A DNA stretch of 60,369 nt from DATGZX01 sp035296965 (GCA_035296965.1 DATGZX010000074.1:1-60369); one strand, 5' to 3'; numbered from the stretch's first letter, positions 34,687 through 43,905 are shown. Made by a program: numbers and translations. The notes: a model not told the origin generated them from the letters alone.

Positions 34687-35448
34687 TTGGTAACCGTACC
34701 ACAGGATTGGTGGCGAAGTTTCTTCTCCGGTGTCGCCCTGGACCTTTGGCGCCAGGCAATTCCTGAACAGCATACCCGCGCGGATGCGGATTTTCTCTAC
34801 AAGACATTTCGGGCCTCGCCGGGAGCCCGGCTTCTCGACGTGCCCCGCGGCAACGGCCGGGTCGCATTGGAGTTGGCAGCACGTGGCTGCCCGGTGACCG
34901 GCGTCGATATCGCCCAGAGTTACATCGACGAAGCCCACGCGCGCTCGGCGGAACGAAATCTTCCTGCCACCTGGAAACATGGCGAGATGCGCGACCTGCC
35001 GTGGACCGCCCAGTTCGATGGGGCCTACTGCTGGGGCAACAGTTTTGGCTACTTGGAGGACGAGGGGAACGCGGTCTTCTTGCAGGCGGTTGCAGGCGCG
35101 CTCAAGCCTGGGGGCCGATTCGTCCTGGAAACCGGTACCGCGCTCGAATCGCTACTTCCGAACTATCAGGAGCGCCGCTGGTATGAAATCGGCGACATCC
35201 TGTTTTGCATCGCCAACCACTACGATCCCCTCCGGAGCCGCCTTGACACAGAATACACGTTCGTCCGCGACGGCAAAGTGGATAAGCGCCTTGGCTCGCA
35301 GCGGGCGTATAGCTGTAACGAACTCTGCCGCCTGGCGGCAGAAGCCGGGTTCGCGGACGTTGCCTGTTATGGCTCGACTGCGGGAGAGCCGTACGAGCCG
35401 TACCGGCTCGGGTCGCCGCACTTGATCCTTGCGGCAACGAAGTGTTGA
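34687..35448 (+). CDS. Class I SAM-dependent methyltransferase
   Basis: 253 residues beginning at a TTG with GGGAG about six bases upstream; no ATG is available nearby. SAM-binding motif I reads RLLDVPRGNGRVALELA (Pro in place of the usual Gly), then VTGVDIAQSYIDEA and ALKPGGRFVLETG. The fold is complete. The substrate is unknown. It precedes a DinB-fold protein by 62 bases and may be co-transcribed with it. Confidence 0.85.
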   Translation: MVTVPQDWWRSFFSGVALDLWRQAIPEQHTRADADFLYKTFRASPGARLLDVPRGNGRVALELAARGCPVTGVDIAQSYIDEAHARSAERNLPATWKHGEMRDLPWTAQFDGAYCWGNSFGYLEDEGNAVFLQAVAGALKPGGRFVLETGTALESLLPNYQERRWYEIGDILFCIANHYDPLRSRLDTEYTFVRDGKVDKRLGSQRAYSCNELCRLAAEAGFADVACYGSTAGEPYEPYRLGSPHLILAATKC

Positions 35449-35510
35449 ATGGCAAGAATCGAACACAGGCGTGCAGCAACGGGAATTTTGGCACAAGAAC
35501 GGAGCAACCC

Positions 35511-35981
35511 ATGGACCTACTGTCTTACTTGCGCCGATCCTTTGCCTACAACGCCTGGGCAAACCAGGAAACGCTCGCCTCGTTGAAACAAGTCGAAGCG
35601 CTGCCCCCGAAAGCATTGGGCCGCCTGGGGCACCTAGTCGGGGCCGAGTACCTTTGGCTGAGCCGGCTAGATTCTGCAAGGAAACGCTTGGCCGTGTGGC
35701 CGGAGTTGACGCTGGCCGAGTGCCAGGCCGAGTTCGCGGCCCTCGGACAGGAATGGCAGAGTTATTTGAACAAGCTCACCGCACCGCAGCTTTCCGAGCA
35801 GATCCGCTACACCAACTCGAAGGGAGAGCCCTGGACGAGCCGCGTCGAAGACGTGCTCACGCACGTTCTTCTTCATGCTGCATATCACCGCGGGCAAATC
35901 GCTGCCGACCTTGGCGGCAGCGGCCATACCCCTGCATACACCGACTTCATTCATTGTGTCCGGCAAGGAATCATCGACTGA
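35511..35981 (+). CDS. DinB-fold metal-dependent protein
   Basis: 156 residues. The typical start DLLSYLRRSFAYNAWAN precedes the metal ligands His41 (RLGHLVGAEYLW), His122 and His126 (HVLLHAAYHRGQ). The ATG at 35511 has GGAG six bases upstream; the frame also opens at 35442, but that extension lacks DinB character. It follows a methyltransferase gene. The family includes thiol transferases and maleylpyruvate isomerases; the function here is not resolved. It is not closely similar to the DinB at 2847. Confidence 0.88.
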   Translation: MDLLSYLRRSFAYNAWANQETLASLKQVEALPPKALGRLGHLVGAEYLWLSRLDSARKRLAVWPELTLAECQAEFAALGQEWQSYLNKLTAPQLSEQIRYTNSKGEPWTSRVEDVLTHVLLHAAYHRGQIAADLGGSGHTPAYTDFIHCVRQGIID

Positions 35982-36016
35982 CGGCCTCGCGCGTTATTGA
36001 GCTGGATTGCCAAACG

Positions 36017-39000
36017 TTAGTGGGCCAGGTTCGCAGCGCCTTCCGGCGGCTTGCGATTGCCATAGAAGCTGTACAACACCGGCATCAGGTAGCGATCGAG
36101 GAGCAAGGTGACCACCATGCCGCCGACGACGACGATGGCTAGCGGACGCGCCGTTTGGGCGCCGATCTTGGTCGACAGCGCCGCCGGCAAGAGGCCCAGG
36201 ATGGCGGTCATCGCGGTGATCATGACCGGCCGCACGCGTTTGAGCGCCCCTTGAATGATGGCGTCGTTCAGGGGCAGCCCCTGCAGGCGGTGGACATTGA
36301 AATAGGAAATCAGGAGCAGGCCCTCCATGATCGCGATCCCAAAAAGCGAAACGAAACCAACCGCCGCCGAGACGCTGAAGGGGGTACCGGTGAGGTACAA
36401 GGCCCAAATGCCGCCCACGGCCACGTCGAGCACGTTGCTGAGAACGACAATCGCGTCCAGGAACGAGCGGAATGCGGCGTAGAGCAGAATGAAGATCAGG
36501 CCCAGGGAGAGCGGAATGATCCACAGCAAGCGAGTATTGGCTTCCTCCATCTGCTCGATTTCGCCGGCCCAATCGGCCCGATAGGGGGCCTGGATGAGAT
36601 CCTTCGTGCGCGCCTTGGCCTCGTCCACGGCGCGGCCGAGGTCGCGGCCGCGGACGCTGAACTTGACGGCGATCAGGCGCTGGCCCTGCTCGCGGAAGAT
36701 CGCGGCCGCGCCCGCGCGCTCGAACTGGCCGCTGGGGTCCGGCGCGCCGTCCTCGTCCACCGGGGAGACCAGGTCGCGCAGGCGCAGCCGGGGGGCCTGT
36801 TGCGAGATGGGGTTGGCCGTGTTGGCCAGCGTGCCGGCGATGGCGGGATCGGGATGAGCGAAGCCTTTCGCACTTGGGACAGCGACCGACCCGCTGCCCG
36901 TGCCCGGGTACTGGTTGAGGACCACCTGGTTGTTGACGATGTCCACCGGGATGTCCAGTATCGAGGTCTCGTTGTTCCGGAGCCGCTTGGGCCAGCGTAC
37001 CGCAATATCAAACAGTTTCTCGCCCTCGACCATGCTGGTCATGGCCTTGGCCCCCAAAGCGCTGCTGACGACGTTGTTGACGTCGGCCGTCATCACGCCC
37101 CATTTCTCGCATTTCTGCGGATCGACGCGGAACTCCAGGTGGGACTGCCCCATTTCGTGGATAACAGCCACGTTCTCCATGCCCGGGATTTCTTGCATGA
37201 CTTCCTTGACCTTGTTGGCCACGAGTTCCAGATGTTCGACTTCGGGGCCGAAGATCTTCACGGAATTATCGCCCTTGAAGCCGGAGAGCGCCTCCATGAC
37301 GTTGTCGCGAATGTTCTGGGAGAAGTTCCAGACCACTCCGGGGATTTTCCTCTCCAGCTCGGCGTTCATGGCCTCGACGACTTCGTCCTTGCCCCGCGGC
37401 CGTTTTGACCCCCCAAGCCAGCTCCGCCAGCCGGTCTGCTCGACCAGGGGCGGCCAGTCCTTTCGCGGCCGCATAGGCACGAAGAATTCGGTGTTTTCAT
37501 AGCCCTCGATGTCGGTGCCGTCGTCAGGTCGGCCGGACTGCGTAACGATCGCCGCCACCTCGGGGTAGGACGCCATGATGGCCCGCGCCTGTTTGGCGAT
37601 CTCGATATTGCGCTCCAGCGACTGGTTGAGCGGTGCCGTGCTGCGAATCCACAAGTTGCCCTCTTCCAGCTCGGGCATGAACTCCCGGCCGATATGCGGG
37701 ATCAGGCAGGCAGTGCCCAGGAACAGGACCGTCATGATGGTCAGGAGCGTCCAGCGATACTTGAGGCAGAGCTTTAGATTCCATAGGTAGCGGACCTTTA
37801 ACCCGCGGACCATCAAGTTTTCCCGAACGGGCTTGAAATTCTTGAAAAAGAACATGCACAACACCGGAGTCAGCGTCAGCGTTAGGACCAGGGCTCCTGC
37901 CAGGGAGAAGGCATACGTCTGCGCCATGGGGGCGAAGAGTGCCCCTTCCGCACCGGACATCGTGAAGAGCGGCACAAAGGCGCAGACCATGATCAGCACC
38001 GAAAAGAGCAAGGCGTTGTCGATCTCCTTCACGAAGCACAGGATACGGTCCTTGATGGGCAGGTTGGGGTGGTGGCCCGAGGCCAGGTTGCGATAGATGT
38101 TCTCGACCATGATGACCGAGGAATCGACGATGATGCCGAAATCGACTGCCCCGATGGAAAGCAGGTTCGCGGATTTCCCTCGTAAGTAGAGCATGGAGAA
38201 CGCAAACAGCAAGGCCAGCGGGATATTGATGGCCACGATAATGGCCGTGCGAATGTTGTTCACGAACATGAACAGCACCGTGACAACCAGCAGCACGCCC
38301 ATCGCCAAGTTTTCCGTCACGGTCTCGGTGGTGACGTTGAGAAGCTCCGTGCGGTCATAATACGGCTCGATTTTTACCCCGGGCAACTCCCGACCGGACG
38401 CGGGGTCGTTCAGCTCCTCGACTTTCTTTTTGACATCTTTCAAGGCGGGCAGGGTATCCTCGTTCTTGCGCATCAGCACGATGCACTGTACGACGTTATC
38501 CGCGTCATGGCCGACATCGGCGAGCGTTTCGGCCGACCCCGGCTTTCGCTCGCGGTCAGCCTTCCAGTAACCGACTAGCCCGAGGTTCGTCTGGTGGCTG
38601 ACGACCACGCCTTGCTCTCCGAGCTGGTCTAGAGAAACGCGGCCGCCTTCGACCAGGTCCTCGACACGTACGGGCTGGTTATTGACCGAGGCGACCACCA
38701 GGCTGCGGATGTCGCGGATACGGCTATATTCCCCCGCGCGGAGGACGGAGGCAGCGCGAAAGGCGGCTCGCTGCTCGATGGTCTGGACGTGATGCTTTTC
38801 TTCCTCGGTCAAGGGCGGGTCCACCTTCCGTAGCGCCAAGCCCTGCAGAATCCGATGCCGTTGTTCGTCGGTGAACTTGTGTTGGGCCAGGTAAGCTGCT
38901 GCTTCTTGGCTGCCGAATCCCAGCACCTTGGTCACCGGATCCTTACCGCCGCCAAACAGGCCCACACTGCGCACGGTCAGCGCGAGCTGGCCTTGGTTGA

Positions 39001-39682
39001 CGTAATCTCCGCCCACGGTAGCGTTGCTGTTGGCCAGCGCGGTCTGGAGCTGGGGCAGCGTGATGCCGTAACGCCGTAAGCGATCCGGATCGGGCTGGAC
39101 TTCATAGCGGCGGATCGTGCCGCCGTAGCTGGTGAGGTCCACAATACGCGGCACCGGGCGGAAGTCACGCTCCATCACCCAATCCTGCATCGCCTTGATG
39201 TCGTTCATGGTGTAAATTTCGCGGCCCGAAGCGTCCTTGGGGACCTTCAAGATGTAGCGGTAGATTTCGCCGGTGGGCGACTCGGGCGAGATGGTAGGGG
39301 TCACATTGGCCGGCAAGGGCTGACCGATTGTCGAGATGCGATTGATGACTTCTTGCCGGGCCGCCTCGTAGGTCCATTGGCTGCCGTAGTTCCAGTTCAT
39401 CTTGAGGTCGCTCAGCCCAAAGAGCGACTTGCTATGAATGAACTTCAGCCCAGGCATGCCGGCGAAGGTCACCTCGAGAGGAATGGTAACCTGCCGCTCG
39501 ACCTCCTCTGCCGACGCGCCGGGGAACTGCGCGTATACCTCGACGATGGCAGGCGCGGGGTCCGGATAGGCCTCGACGTTGACGTTGATGAAGGAATAAG
39601 CGCCCACTGCCGCAGCAGCGATTGCAAGCAAAATGATGACAAGCGGGTTATTAAGCGAGAATTCGATGAGCTTGCGAACCAT
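36017..39682 (-). CDS. Heavy-metal efflux RND pump (CzcA/CusA family) with helical insertion
   Basis: 1221 residues against about 1040-1060 for CzcA/CusA. The start MVRKLIEFSLNNPLVIILLA and TM4 GAVDFGIIVDSSVIMVENIYR are HME-RND signatures. It would export a metal cation from periplasm or cytoplasm by proton antiport; the metal cannot be called. Residues about 244-320 are an extra, charged, helix-rich segment (EAAAYLAQHKFTDEQRHRILQG) inserted before IRDIRSLVV in the periplasmic part. The ATG at 39682 has GGGGAG upstream and matches family starts; the frame to 39745 would run into a repeat. It is the last gene after the receiver, adaptor and small exported protein. Confidence 0.95.
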   Translation of the reverse strand: MVRKLIEFSLNNPLVIILLAIAAAAVGAYSFINVNVEAYPDPAPAIVEVYAQFPGASAEEVERQVTIPLEVTFAGMPGLKFIHSKSLFGLSDLKMNWNYGSQWTYEAARQEVINRISTIGQPLPANVTPTISPESPTGEIYRYILKVPKDASGREIYTMNDIKAMQDWVMERDFRPVPRIVDLTSYGGTIRRYEVQPDPDRLRRYGITLPQLQTALANSNATVGGDYVNQGQLALTVRSVGLFGGGKDPVTKVLGFGSQEAAAYLAQHKFTDEQRHRILQGLALRKVDPPLTEEEKHHVQTIEQRAAFRAASVLRAGEYSRIRDIRSLVVASVNNQPVRVEDLVEGGRVSLDQLGEQGVVVSHQTNLGLVGYWKADRERKPGSAETLADVGHDADNVVQCIVLMRKNEDTLPALKDVKKKVEELNDPASGRELPGVKIEPYYDRTELLNVTTETVTENLAMGVLLVVTVLFMFVNNIRTAIIVAINIPLALLFAFSMLYLRGKSANLLSIGAVDFGIIVDSSVIMVENIYRNLASGHHPNLPIKDRILCFVKEIDNALLFSVLIMVCAFVPLFTMSGAEGALFAPMAQTYAFSLAGALVLTLTLTPVLCMFFFKNFKPVRENLMVRGLKVRYLWNLKLCLKYRWTLLTIMTVLFLGTACLIPHIGREFMPELEEGNLWIRSTAPLNQSLERNIEIAKQARAIMASYPEVAAIVTQSGRPDDGTDIEGYENTEFFVPMRPRKDWPPLVEQTGWRSWLGGSKRPRGKDEVVEAMNAELERKIPGVVWNFSQNIRDNVMEALSGFKGDNSVKIFGPEVEHLELVANKVKEVMQEIPGMENVAVIHEMGQSHLEFRVDPQKCEKWGVMTADVNNVVSSALGAKAMTSMVEGEKLFDIAVRWPKRLRNNETSILDIPVDIVNNQVVLNQYPGTGSGSVAVPSAKGFAHPDPAIAGTLANTANPISQQAPRLRLRDLVSPVDEDGAPDPSGQFERAGAAAIFREQGQRLIAVKFSVRGRDLGRAVDEAKARTKDLIQAPYRADWAGEIEQMEEANTRLLWIIPLSLGLIFILLYAAFRSFLDAIVVLSNVLDVAVGGIWALYLTGTPFSVSAAVGFVSLFGIAIMEGLLLISYFNVHRLQGLPLNDAIIQGALKRVRPVMITAMTAILGLLPAALSTKIGAQTARPLAIVVVGGMVVTLLLDRYLMPVLYSFYGNRKPPEGAANLAH

Positions 39683-39702
39683 AAACTTCTTCTCCCCGCT
39701 CC

Positions 39703-39791
39703 AAAAAGGTGTCAGGACCCTTTTTCGGCCCGCCGGCATCGACACTTCACGTGCAAGCGCCAGGACCGAAAAAGGGTCCTGACACCTTTTT
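39703..39791. repeat. Perfect inverted repeat AAAAAGGTGTCAGGACCC inside an operon
   Basis: The 26-base arms 39703-39728 and 39766-39791 are exact reverse complements around a 37-base loop. The element lies 12 bases after the stop of the small exported protein and 20 bases before the RND pump start, so it would fold in the transcript just ahead of the pump's ribosome site. Confidence 0.9.
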
Positions 39792-39803
39792 GATCAGGCT
39801 GGA

Positions 39804-40253
39804 CTAGCGTGCCTTAGCCTCGGCAACCCATTGTTCTGCCTCGATACGATAAAATTTGACGGGCGCCAGTTCGAGCTTGGATGCGAAGTGCTGTTCAACC
39901 AGCTTCTCTTCAAATGCTTCCAACTTCCGCATCCGCTCCAGGTGCGCGGCAGAAGCCGCGATGCGTTTCTCCTTGGCATTGTCGAGTGCACGCTCGGACT
40001 TCAGCCAGCGCCGGGACCATCGATACGCAAATTCTGAATCGTTCGGCGCTGCGACATCTACCTGGCGCCGTTTGAAATAGCCCTCATAGGCGGTCTTGGC
40101 TGCCTCCAGGAGAGCCTTGGCTGAGCTGGTATCCGCCGCGGCCGGCGACTTCTCGTCAGCCAGGACCGGTGAAACTGTTCGATCCCCCCAAGCTGCGAGC
40201 ACGATGCCTGTCGCGACGCAGATGGCGGGCACGAGCAACCGTTGAAACCACAT
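39804..40253 (-). CDS. Small exported coiled-coil-like protein in metal efflux operon
   Basis: 149 residues. The signal peptide is MWFQRLLVPAICVATGIVLAAWG; GGAGG eight bases before the ATG at 40253 fixes the start. The mature part is Ala/Glu/Lys/Arg-rich and helical (SSAKALLEAAKTAYEGYFKRRQ; NAKEKRIAASAAHLERMRKLEAFEEKLVEQ), without Cys or a His/Met-rich metal site. The C-terminus reads APVKFYRIEAEQWVAEAKAR. It lies between the adaptor and the RND pump, so it may be a periplasmic accessory of the efflux complex. The family is not recognised. Confidence 0.78.
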   Translation of the reverse strand: MWFQRLLVPAICVATGIVLAAWGDRTVSPVLADEKSPAAADTSSAKALLEAAKTAYEGYFKRRQVDVAAPNDSEFAYRWSRRWLKSERALDNAKEKRIAASAAHLERMRKLEAFEEKLVEQHFASKLELAPVKFYRIEAEQWVAEAKAR

Positions 40254-40293
40254 CGGGCTATCCTCCAGCAAGGCCTAACCAAAATCCGCACAT

Positions 40294-41943
40294 CTAGCGC
40301 TTGTCGTCCTTCGGCTCCTTCTCCTCTTTACTCTGCTTCTTGGCTAGGGACTCCAGGTTCAAGAGAGCCGCTTTAAGCTCCCCTGCTGCCGTTAGGAGGA
40401 CGCGCTCGCCCGAGTGAAGGGGCTCTTTGGGCAGCAGGCCCTCCTCGGTTTCCTGGGCTGTCATTTGCTCGGCTTTGGGGATCGGCGTGCTGCGCACGAA
40501 CACCCGCTGATCGAAGCGATGGGTTACCTGGACGCGACGCATTGTATACTGGTTGGCCGCGTCGGCGGCTTGGACGAAGACCAGGCTTTGTTTGCCATCA
40601 TCCACCAAGGCATCGACCGGGATCTCCACAACGCCGGGCGGTGGCGGGATACGGACCGTAGCGGATACGGTTTGCCCGCCCACGAGGCGCTGTTCGGGGT
40701 TATCCACATACCCCTCAATCACCGCCGTGTGCTGATTGGGGTCGATCAACCAGCCGATTTGCTCGATGGGGCCAGGAAGTCCGTCGGCGGACGTTACCCC
40801 AACGGTTCGGATGATCCAGTTCCTTTCGCTCGGGTCGAGAGCTTTCAGCGTCGGCAACTGGTCCTCGGGGGCGTTGGCAATGACGAGAAGCCGGCTCACA
40901 TCGGCGATCTGAAACAGGTTGACGGTTTGGTCCACCACCATTTCGTCCACGTGGAGATTGCGCTCGACGATCACTCCATCAAAGGGCGCTCGCAACGTAA
41001 CCCGGGCCCACCGGTCCAGTTCTTCTTTGTTAGGCTCGCCGTTGCCAGGCTTTGCTTGCTTCTCGCCCTTTACCCACCGGCCTTCGGGGGTCTGGAACCA
41101 TGCATTCTTGTCGGCACTGATCTTGTTGGCTTCTTCATGAAGCACGTCGAGTTCGTCCTGGGGGATGTCCCACACCTTGAGGTTGTTCAGGGCTCGATTG
41201 ATGGCGTTACGGTCGTGCTGCACGGCAATGCGCTGAGTGAGCAGGACCGCGCCCGAGATAGCACTGGCGTGCTTCTCCATCTCATCAAGAAGTGACTGGT
41301 CGAGCTGCAGTTGTACCAGAGCATCCAGAAGGTCGTTCTTCTTCGAGCCCACGTCCAGACTATAGAAAACGCCGAGGACATCGCCCTTCTTCACGAAGTC
41401 CCCATTCCCCATCTCGCGGAACACGGTTCTTCCGGTCTTGTGGGAAAAATCTTGGATCTGGGCAATCTGCACCACTCGGGCCGGCGCGAAGCGCGCCCGG
41501 ATGCGGGCAAGGCGAGTTGGATTCAGGGCCGTGGAACCGGTCATCACCAGCGGCCGCATTACCTCCGGCGCCCGCGCCACAGCGAGCAATTCTTTGTCGC
41601 CCTTGCGAATTCCCAGGACCCTGCGCACGTCTTCTGGAACCTCGAGGGTGTGCGGCTTACCCTTCACCAAGGAGACCCCTGGCAGCGGCGGTGGATCGTT
41701 GTCTTTATGCTCTTTGGTCCCTTCATCCTTGTCGCGGCCGTATAAGCCCGGGAATTGCACGCCGAGCACGAAGCTGCAAAACGCAGCCAGGATCACGAAC
41801 ACGATCATCCCACTGACGATTCTCTGCCAGAGCGGAGCGTGCGCGACAGTTTCGAGATGGTGGACTGGTGCCGGAGCCAGGGTGCCTGGGATGGGCTGGC
41901 CATTGCCCTGGTCAACGGGGGTAGGCGGCGTTGTGGTTTGCAT
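40294..41943 (-). CDS. Periplasmic adaptor of heavy-metal RND system (CusB/CzcB type)
   Basis: 549 residues, longer than usual. A cytoplasmic N-terminal stretch of about 40 residues precedes one TM helix (IVSGMIVFVILAAFCSFVLGV) rather than a lipobox. The adaptor core then shows ARIRARFAPARVVQIAQI, a helical hairpin around DLLDALVQLQLDQSLLDEMEKHA, the second lipoyl half LRAPFDGVIVERNLHVDEMV and a beta-barrel. It should link the CzcA/CusA pump to an outer-membrane TolC-type protein. AGAGGA precedes the ATG, which lies 32 bases inside the upstream receiver gene, so translation is coupled. Confidence 0.92.
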   Translation of the reverse strand: MQTTTPPTPVDQGNGQPIPGTLAPAPVHHLETVAHAPLWQRIVSGMIVFVILAAFCSFVLGVQFPGLYGRDKDEGTKEHKDNDPPPLPGVSLVKGKPHTLEVPEDVRRVLGIRKGDKELLAVARAPEVMRPLVMTGSTALNPTRLARIRARFAPARVVQIAQIQDFSHKTGRTVFREMGNGDFVKKGDVLGVFYSLDVGSKKNDLLDALVQLQLDQSLLDEMEKHASAISGAVLLTQRIAVQHDRNAINRALNNLKVWDIPQDELDVLHEEANKISADKNAWFQTPEGRWVKGEKQAKPGNGEPNKEELDRWARVTLRAPFDGVIVERNLHVDEMVVDQTVNLFQIADVSRLLVIANAPEDQLPTLKALDPSERNWIIRTVGVTSADGLPGPIEQIGWLIDPNQHTAVIEGYVDNPEQRLVGGQTVSATVRIPPPPGVVEIPVDALVDDGKQSLVFVQAADAANQYTMRRVQVTHRFDQRVFVRSTPIPKAEQMTAQETEEGLLPKEPLHSGERVLLTAAGELKAALLNLESLAKKQSKEEKEPKDDKR

Positions 41944-42322
41944 GAGGGTCCTCTTTCAATGCTGCGGAGATCGCTTCCCGAAGGTGCGGCAGCTCCGGCG
42001 GCTTCTGTAACACCTGGCGGAAATACTTGGCGCCTTCCGGTCGCTCCCGGAGGCGAAACGGGCACCCCGTCATCAAGATCATGGGCAAATCGGGGTAGCG
42101 TGCTCGTAACACCGCAGCCAGTTCCACGCCGTCGCCGTCGGGCAAGTGGAGATCGAGCAGGGCAACTTCAGGTGCGCGTTGGAAGTCGCGGACAGCGGCT
42201 GCGGCGTTGACCGCCCATTCGACCTCGTACCCCGATTTTGTCAAAACTCGGCAGAGTACCTGAGCCAACCGCTGGTCGTCCTCGACGAGGAGAATGATCG
42301 GCAATCGGCGGTTGGCCAGCAT
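41912..42322 (-). CDS. Receiver-only response regulator
   Basis: 136 residues, only a CheY-like domain: acidic pair in LLVEDDQRL, phospho-acceptor Asp57 (ALLDLHLPDGDG), Thr85 (ILMTG) and Lys107 (LQKPPEL). There is no DNA-binding output domain. The ATG at 42322 has GGAGAG upstream; the longer frame to 42436 adds residues unlike receivers. It is the first gene of the metal efflux operon and overlaps the adaptor by 32 bases. It may take phosphate from the nearby kinase at 46040 or another, acting as phosphate sink or protein-binding switch. It could instead be a truncated regulator. Confidence 0.85.
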   Translation of the reverse strand: MLANRRLPIILLVEDDQRLAQVLCRVLTKSGYEVEWAVNAAAAVRDFQRAPEVALLDLHLPDGDGVELAAVLRARYPDLPMILMTGCPFRLRERPEGAKYFRQVLQKPPELPHLREAISAALKEDPHANHNAAYPR

Positions 42323-42475
42323 GACGATTGCTCTCCGGCAATGAAGATGAGCCACGCGGGCCGGAGTTATGCATCTCGCGCGCCAATCCGCGGTGCCAGG
42401 CGGGAGCGTAACAGAAATGCCTTGTGCGGCTGGCAAAACGCATGCGCTGGAGCAAGGGGACCGCAGAAATGCGCG

Positions 42476-42533
42476 CCCGCTGTGTGGTCATAATCTGGTC
42501 AGAGTGATGACCAGATTGTGACCGCACAGCGGG
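42476..42533. promoter_or_regulatory. Large palindrome upstream of metal efflux operon
   Basis: The arms 42476-42501 and 42508-42533 (26 bases each, two mismatches, six-base centre) surround CTGGTCA-N6-TGACCAG. It lies about 155 bases before the receiver gene, in the promoter region rather than at a 3' end. A related CTGGTCA-N5-TGGCCAG occurs at 45963-45981 before the kinase gene, suggesting a shared operator. A TGGCAC box (about 42397-42402, minus strand) with poor -12 spacing lies nearby. Confidence 0.5.
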
Positions 42534-42795
42534 CCGGATGGGCTTAGCAACGGATGACCGATTGCAAGCGGATCAAGCAAATAAGACGACAGGGGTGGTG
42601 GACAAGTTTTCGGCGGAGAAAACCGACAGGTATATGAACGATGTGGTTACTCGGATAAGTATTAGCCGGAGCGCATCCCCTGCCTGTTGGCAAAGGACGT
42701 GGTAGGAACCACACCCAGGAGGTGCATCAAGCCTCGGACCGCTCGCCGATTCATGCACATTGAGTAAAGCCGGTGACTAATGATTCGAAAGTGAA
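42534..42795. other. Gap between operon promoter region and porin-like gene
   Basis: With the palindrome side this gap is 473 bases in total (42323-42795). Beyond the palindrome I see no ORF with coding character, no RNA gene and no further repeat. Confidence 0.5.
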
Positions 42796-43905
42796 CTAGA
42801 AGCTCCACTCTGCCCGGAACTGGATTCCTTGATCGCTCATTTCCCCGCGGGAGGTGTTCGTGCTCAGCCTGCCGACGTCCCACCAATATTCATAGACGTA
42901 ACCCAACGAGAAGGAGGCGTTTGGAAGAGCTGGTGGTTTCCAACTGAGACCCAGAAGCACATTAATAATAGGCACCGTCTGCGGATTCGACTCCTGGGTC
43001 AATCCTGAAAGCGGCTGGCCGCTGGCATCCAGCGTCGTGGAATTCTCGAAAAAGTGTTGATGGAGTTGGCCGAAAACGAGTGCTCCATCGCATCTGGCAG
43101 TCAGCGCCAGCCCGGACCCACCCAGGGAGCGTGTCAGCTCGACCCCGGCGTGCGGCCCCGCACCCGAGAAATTATTGCTGACTCTGGTTTCGAAGATGCC
43201 GCTGCCGGCCGCGGCTGCAGCGAAAGGCTCTGCGGCGAGCGAATCGAAAAAGACGTCCGCATAGCGGACTCCGAAAAACCATTTCATGTGACAGTAGGGC
43301 CATTGCTCGGTGAAGAATTCCCAGCTGACATAATCCAGATCGACGACATTCACGTCCAGCCGGCTTGTGAGGGAAGCCGGCGCGTCCGGACCCTGGATCG
43401 TGCCCGAGCCGTCGGTTGCGAGAAACCGGTAACTAAGAGCGAATGCTCCAAAGCCCGCCGGCAAGCGATAACCCACCTCGAAGCGGGGCGAGGCGGTCCA
43501 GTCCAGATCGGCGCTGCCGAGGTGGACGATATCGGGCGGTCTGCTGCCTACGGTTACAGAGTCGGTAAGGCGATTTTTCACGTGCGGCCCCACGATGTCA
43601 AGCTCTGCGTCCGTGAACCAGCCCAGCGGCGGCTGGGAGGGAGGGTCGAGGCGCGCGTCGGGTTGGAAATAGGGCCCGGCTAACGGCTCGCAGGTATAAG
43701 GCGGTGTGGGGCCTGGCTGCTGAAAAAGCGAACCGGGAATCGCCGGCGGCTGCGGCAGACCAGGCAAAGGATCTGGTTGGGCCTGATCGGCTGTGAGGGC
43801 GGGTTCCGTCGTGCCGGACTTTGGAGCCTGGGCAAACCCGCGTGAAACAGACAGCAAGGCTCCCAGCATGGTCAGAACTACCAGCGGACAAGAAGTTCGG
43901 ATCAT
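42796..43905 (-). CDS. Outer-membrane beta-barrel, Lpg1974/porin-like family
   Basis: 369 residues. The signal peptide is MIRTSCPLVVLTMLGALLSVSRGFAQA, and GAGGAG lies seven bases before this ATG at 43905, which is preferred over 44001. A Pro/Gln-rich linker follows, then alternating amphipathic strands with many aromatic residues (FEVGYRLPAGFGAFALSYRF, VDLDYVSWEFF, MKWFFGVRYADVFF, SLGYVYEYWWDVGR) ending in a terminal Phe (FRAEWSF), as in outer-membrane barrels. It resembles the Lpg1974 pore-forming family. It is downstream of the TolC-like gene on the same strand and probably in the same envelope unit. Confidence 0.8.
   Translation of the reverse strand: MIRTSCPLVVLTMLGALLSVSRGFAQAPKSGTTEPALTADQAQPDPLPGLPQPPAIPGSLFQQPGPTPPYTCEPLAGPYFQPDARLDPPSQPPLGWFTDAELDIVGPHVKNRLTDSVTVGSRPPDIVHLGSADLDWTASPRFEVGYRLPAGFGAFALSYRFLATDGSGTIQGPDAPASLTSRLDVNVVDLDYVSWEFFTEQWPYCHMKWFFGVRYADVFFDSLAAEPFAAAAAGSGIFETRVSNNFSGAGPHAGVELTRSLGGSGLALTARCDGALVFGQLHQHFFENSTTLDASGQPLSGLTQESNPQTVPIINVLLGLSWKPPALPNASFSLGYVYEYWWDVGRLSTNTSRGEMSDQGIQFRAEWSF

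Noticed and set aside
42381..42409. Sigma54 promoter (TGGCAC...TTGG) before the receiver gene
   Set aside because: The -24 box is perfect, but the -12 element is one base out of register and lacks the GC, so it was not called as a feature.
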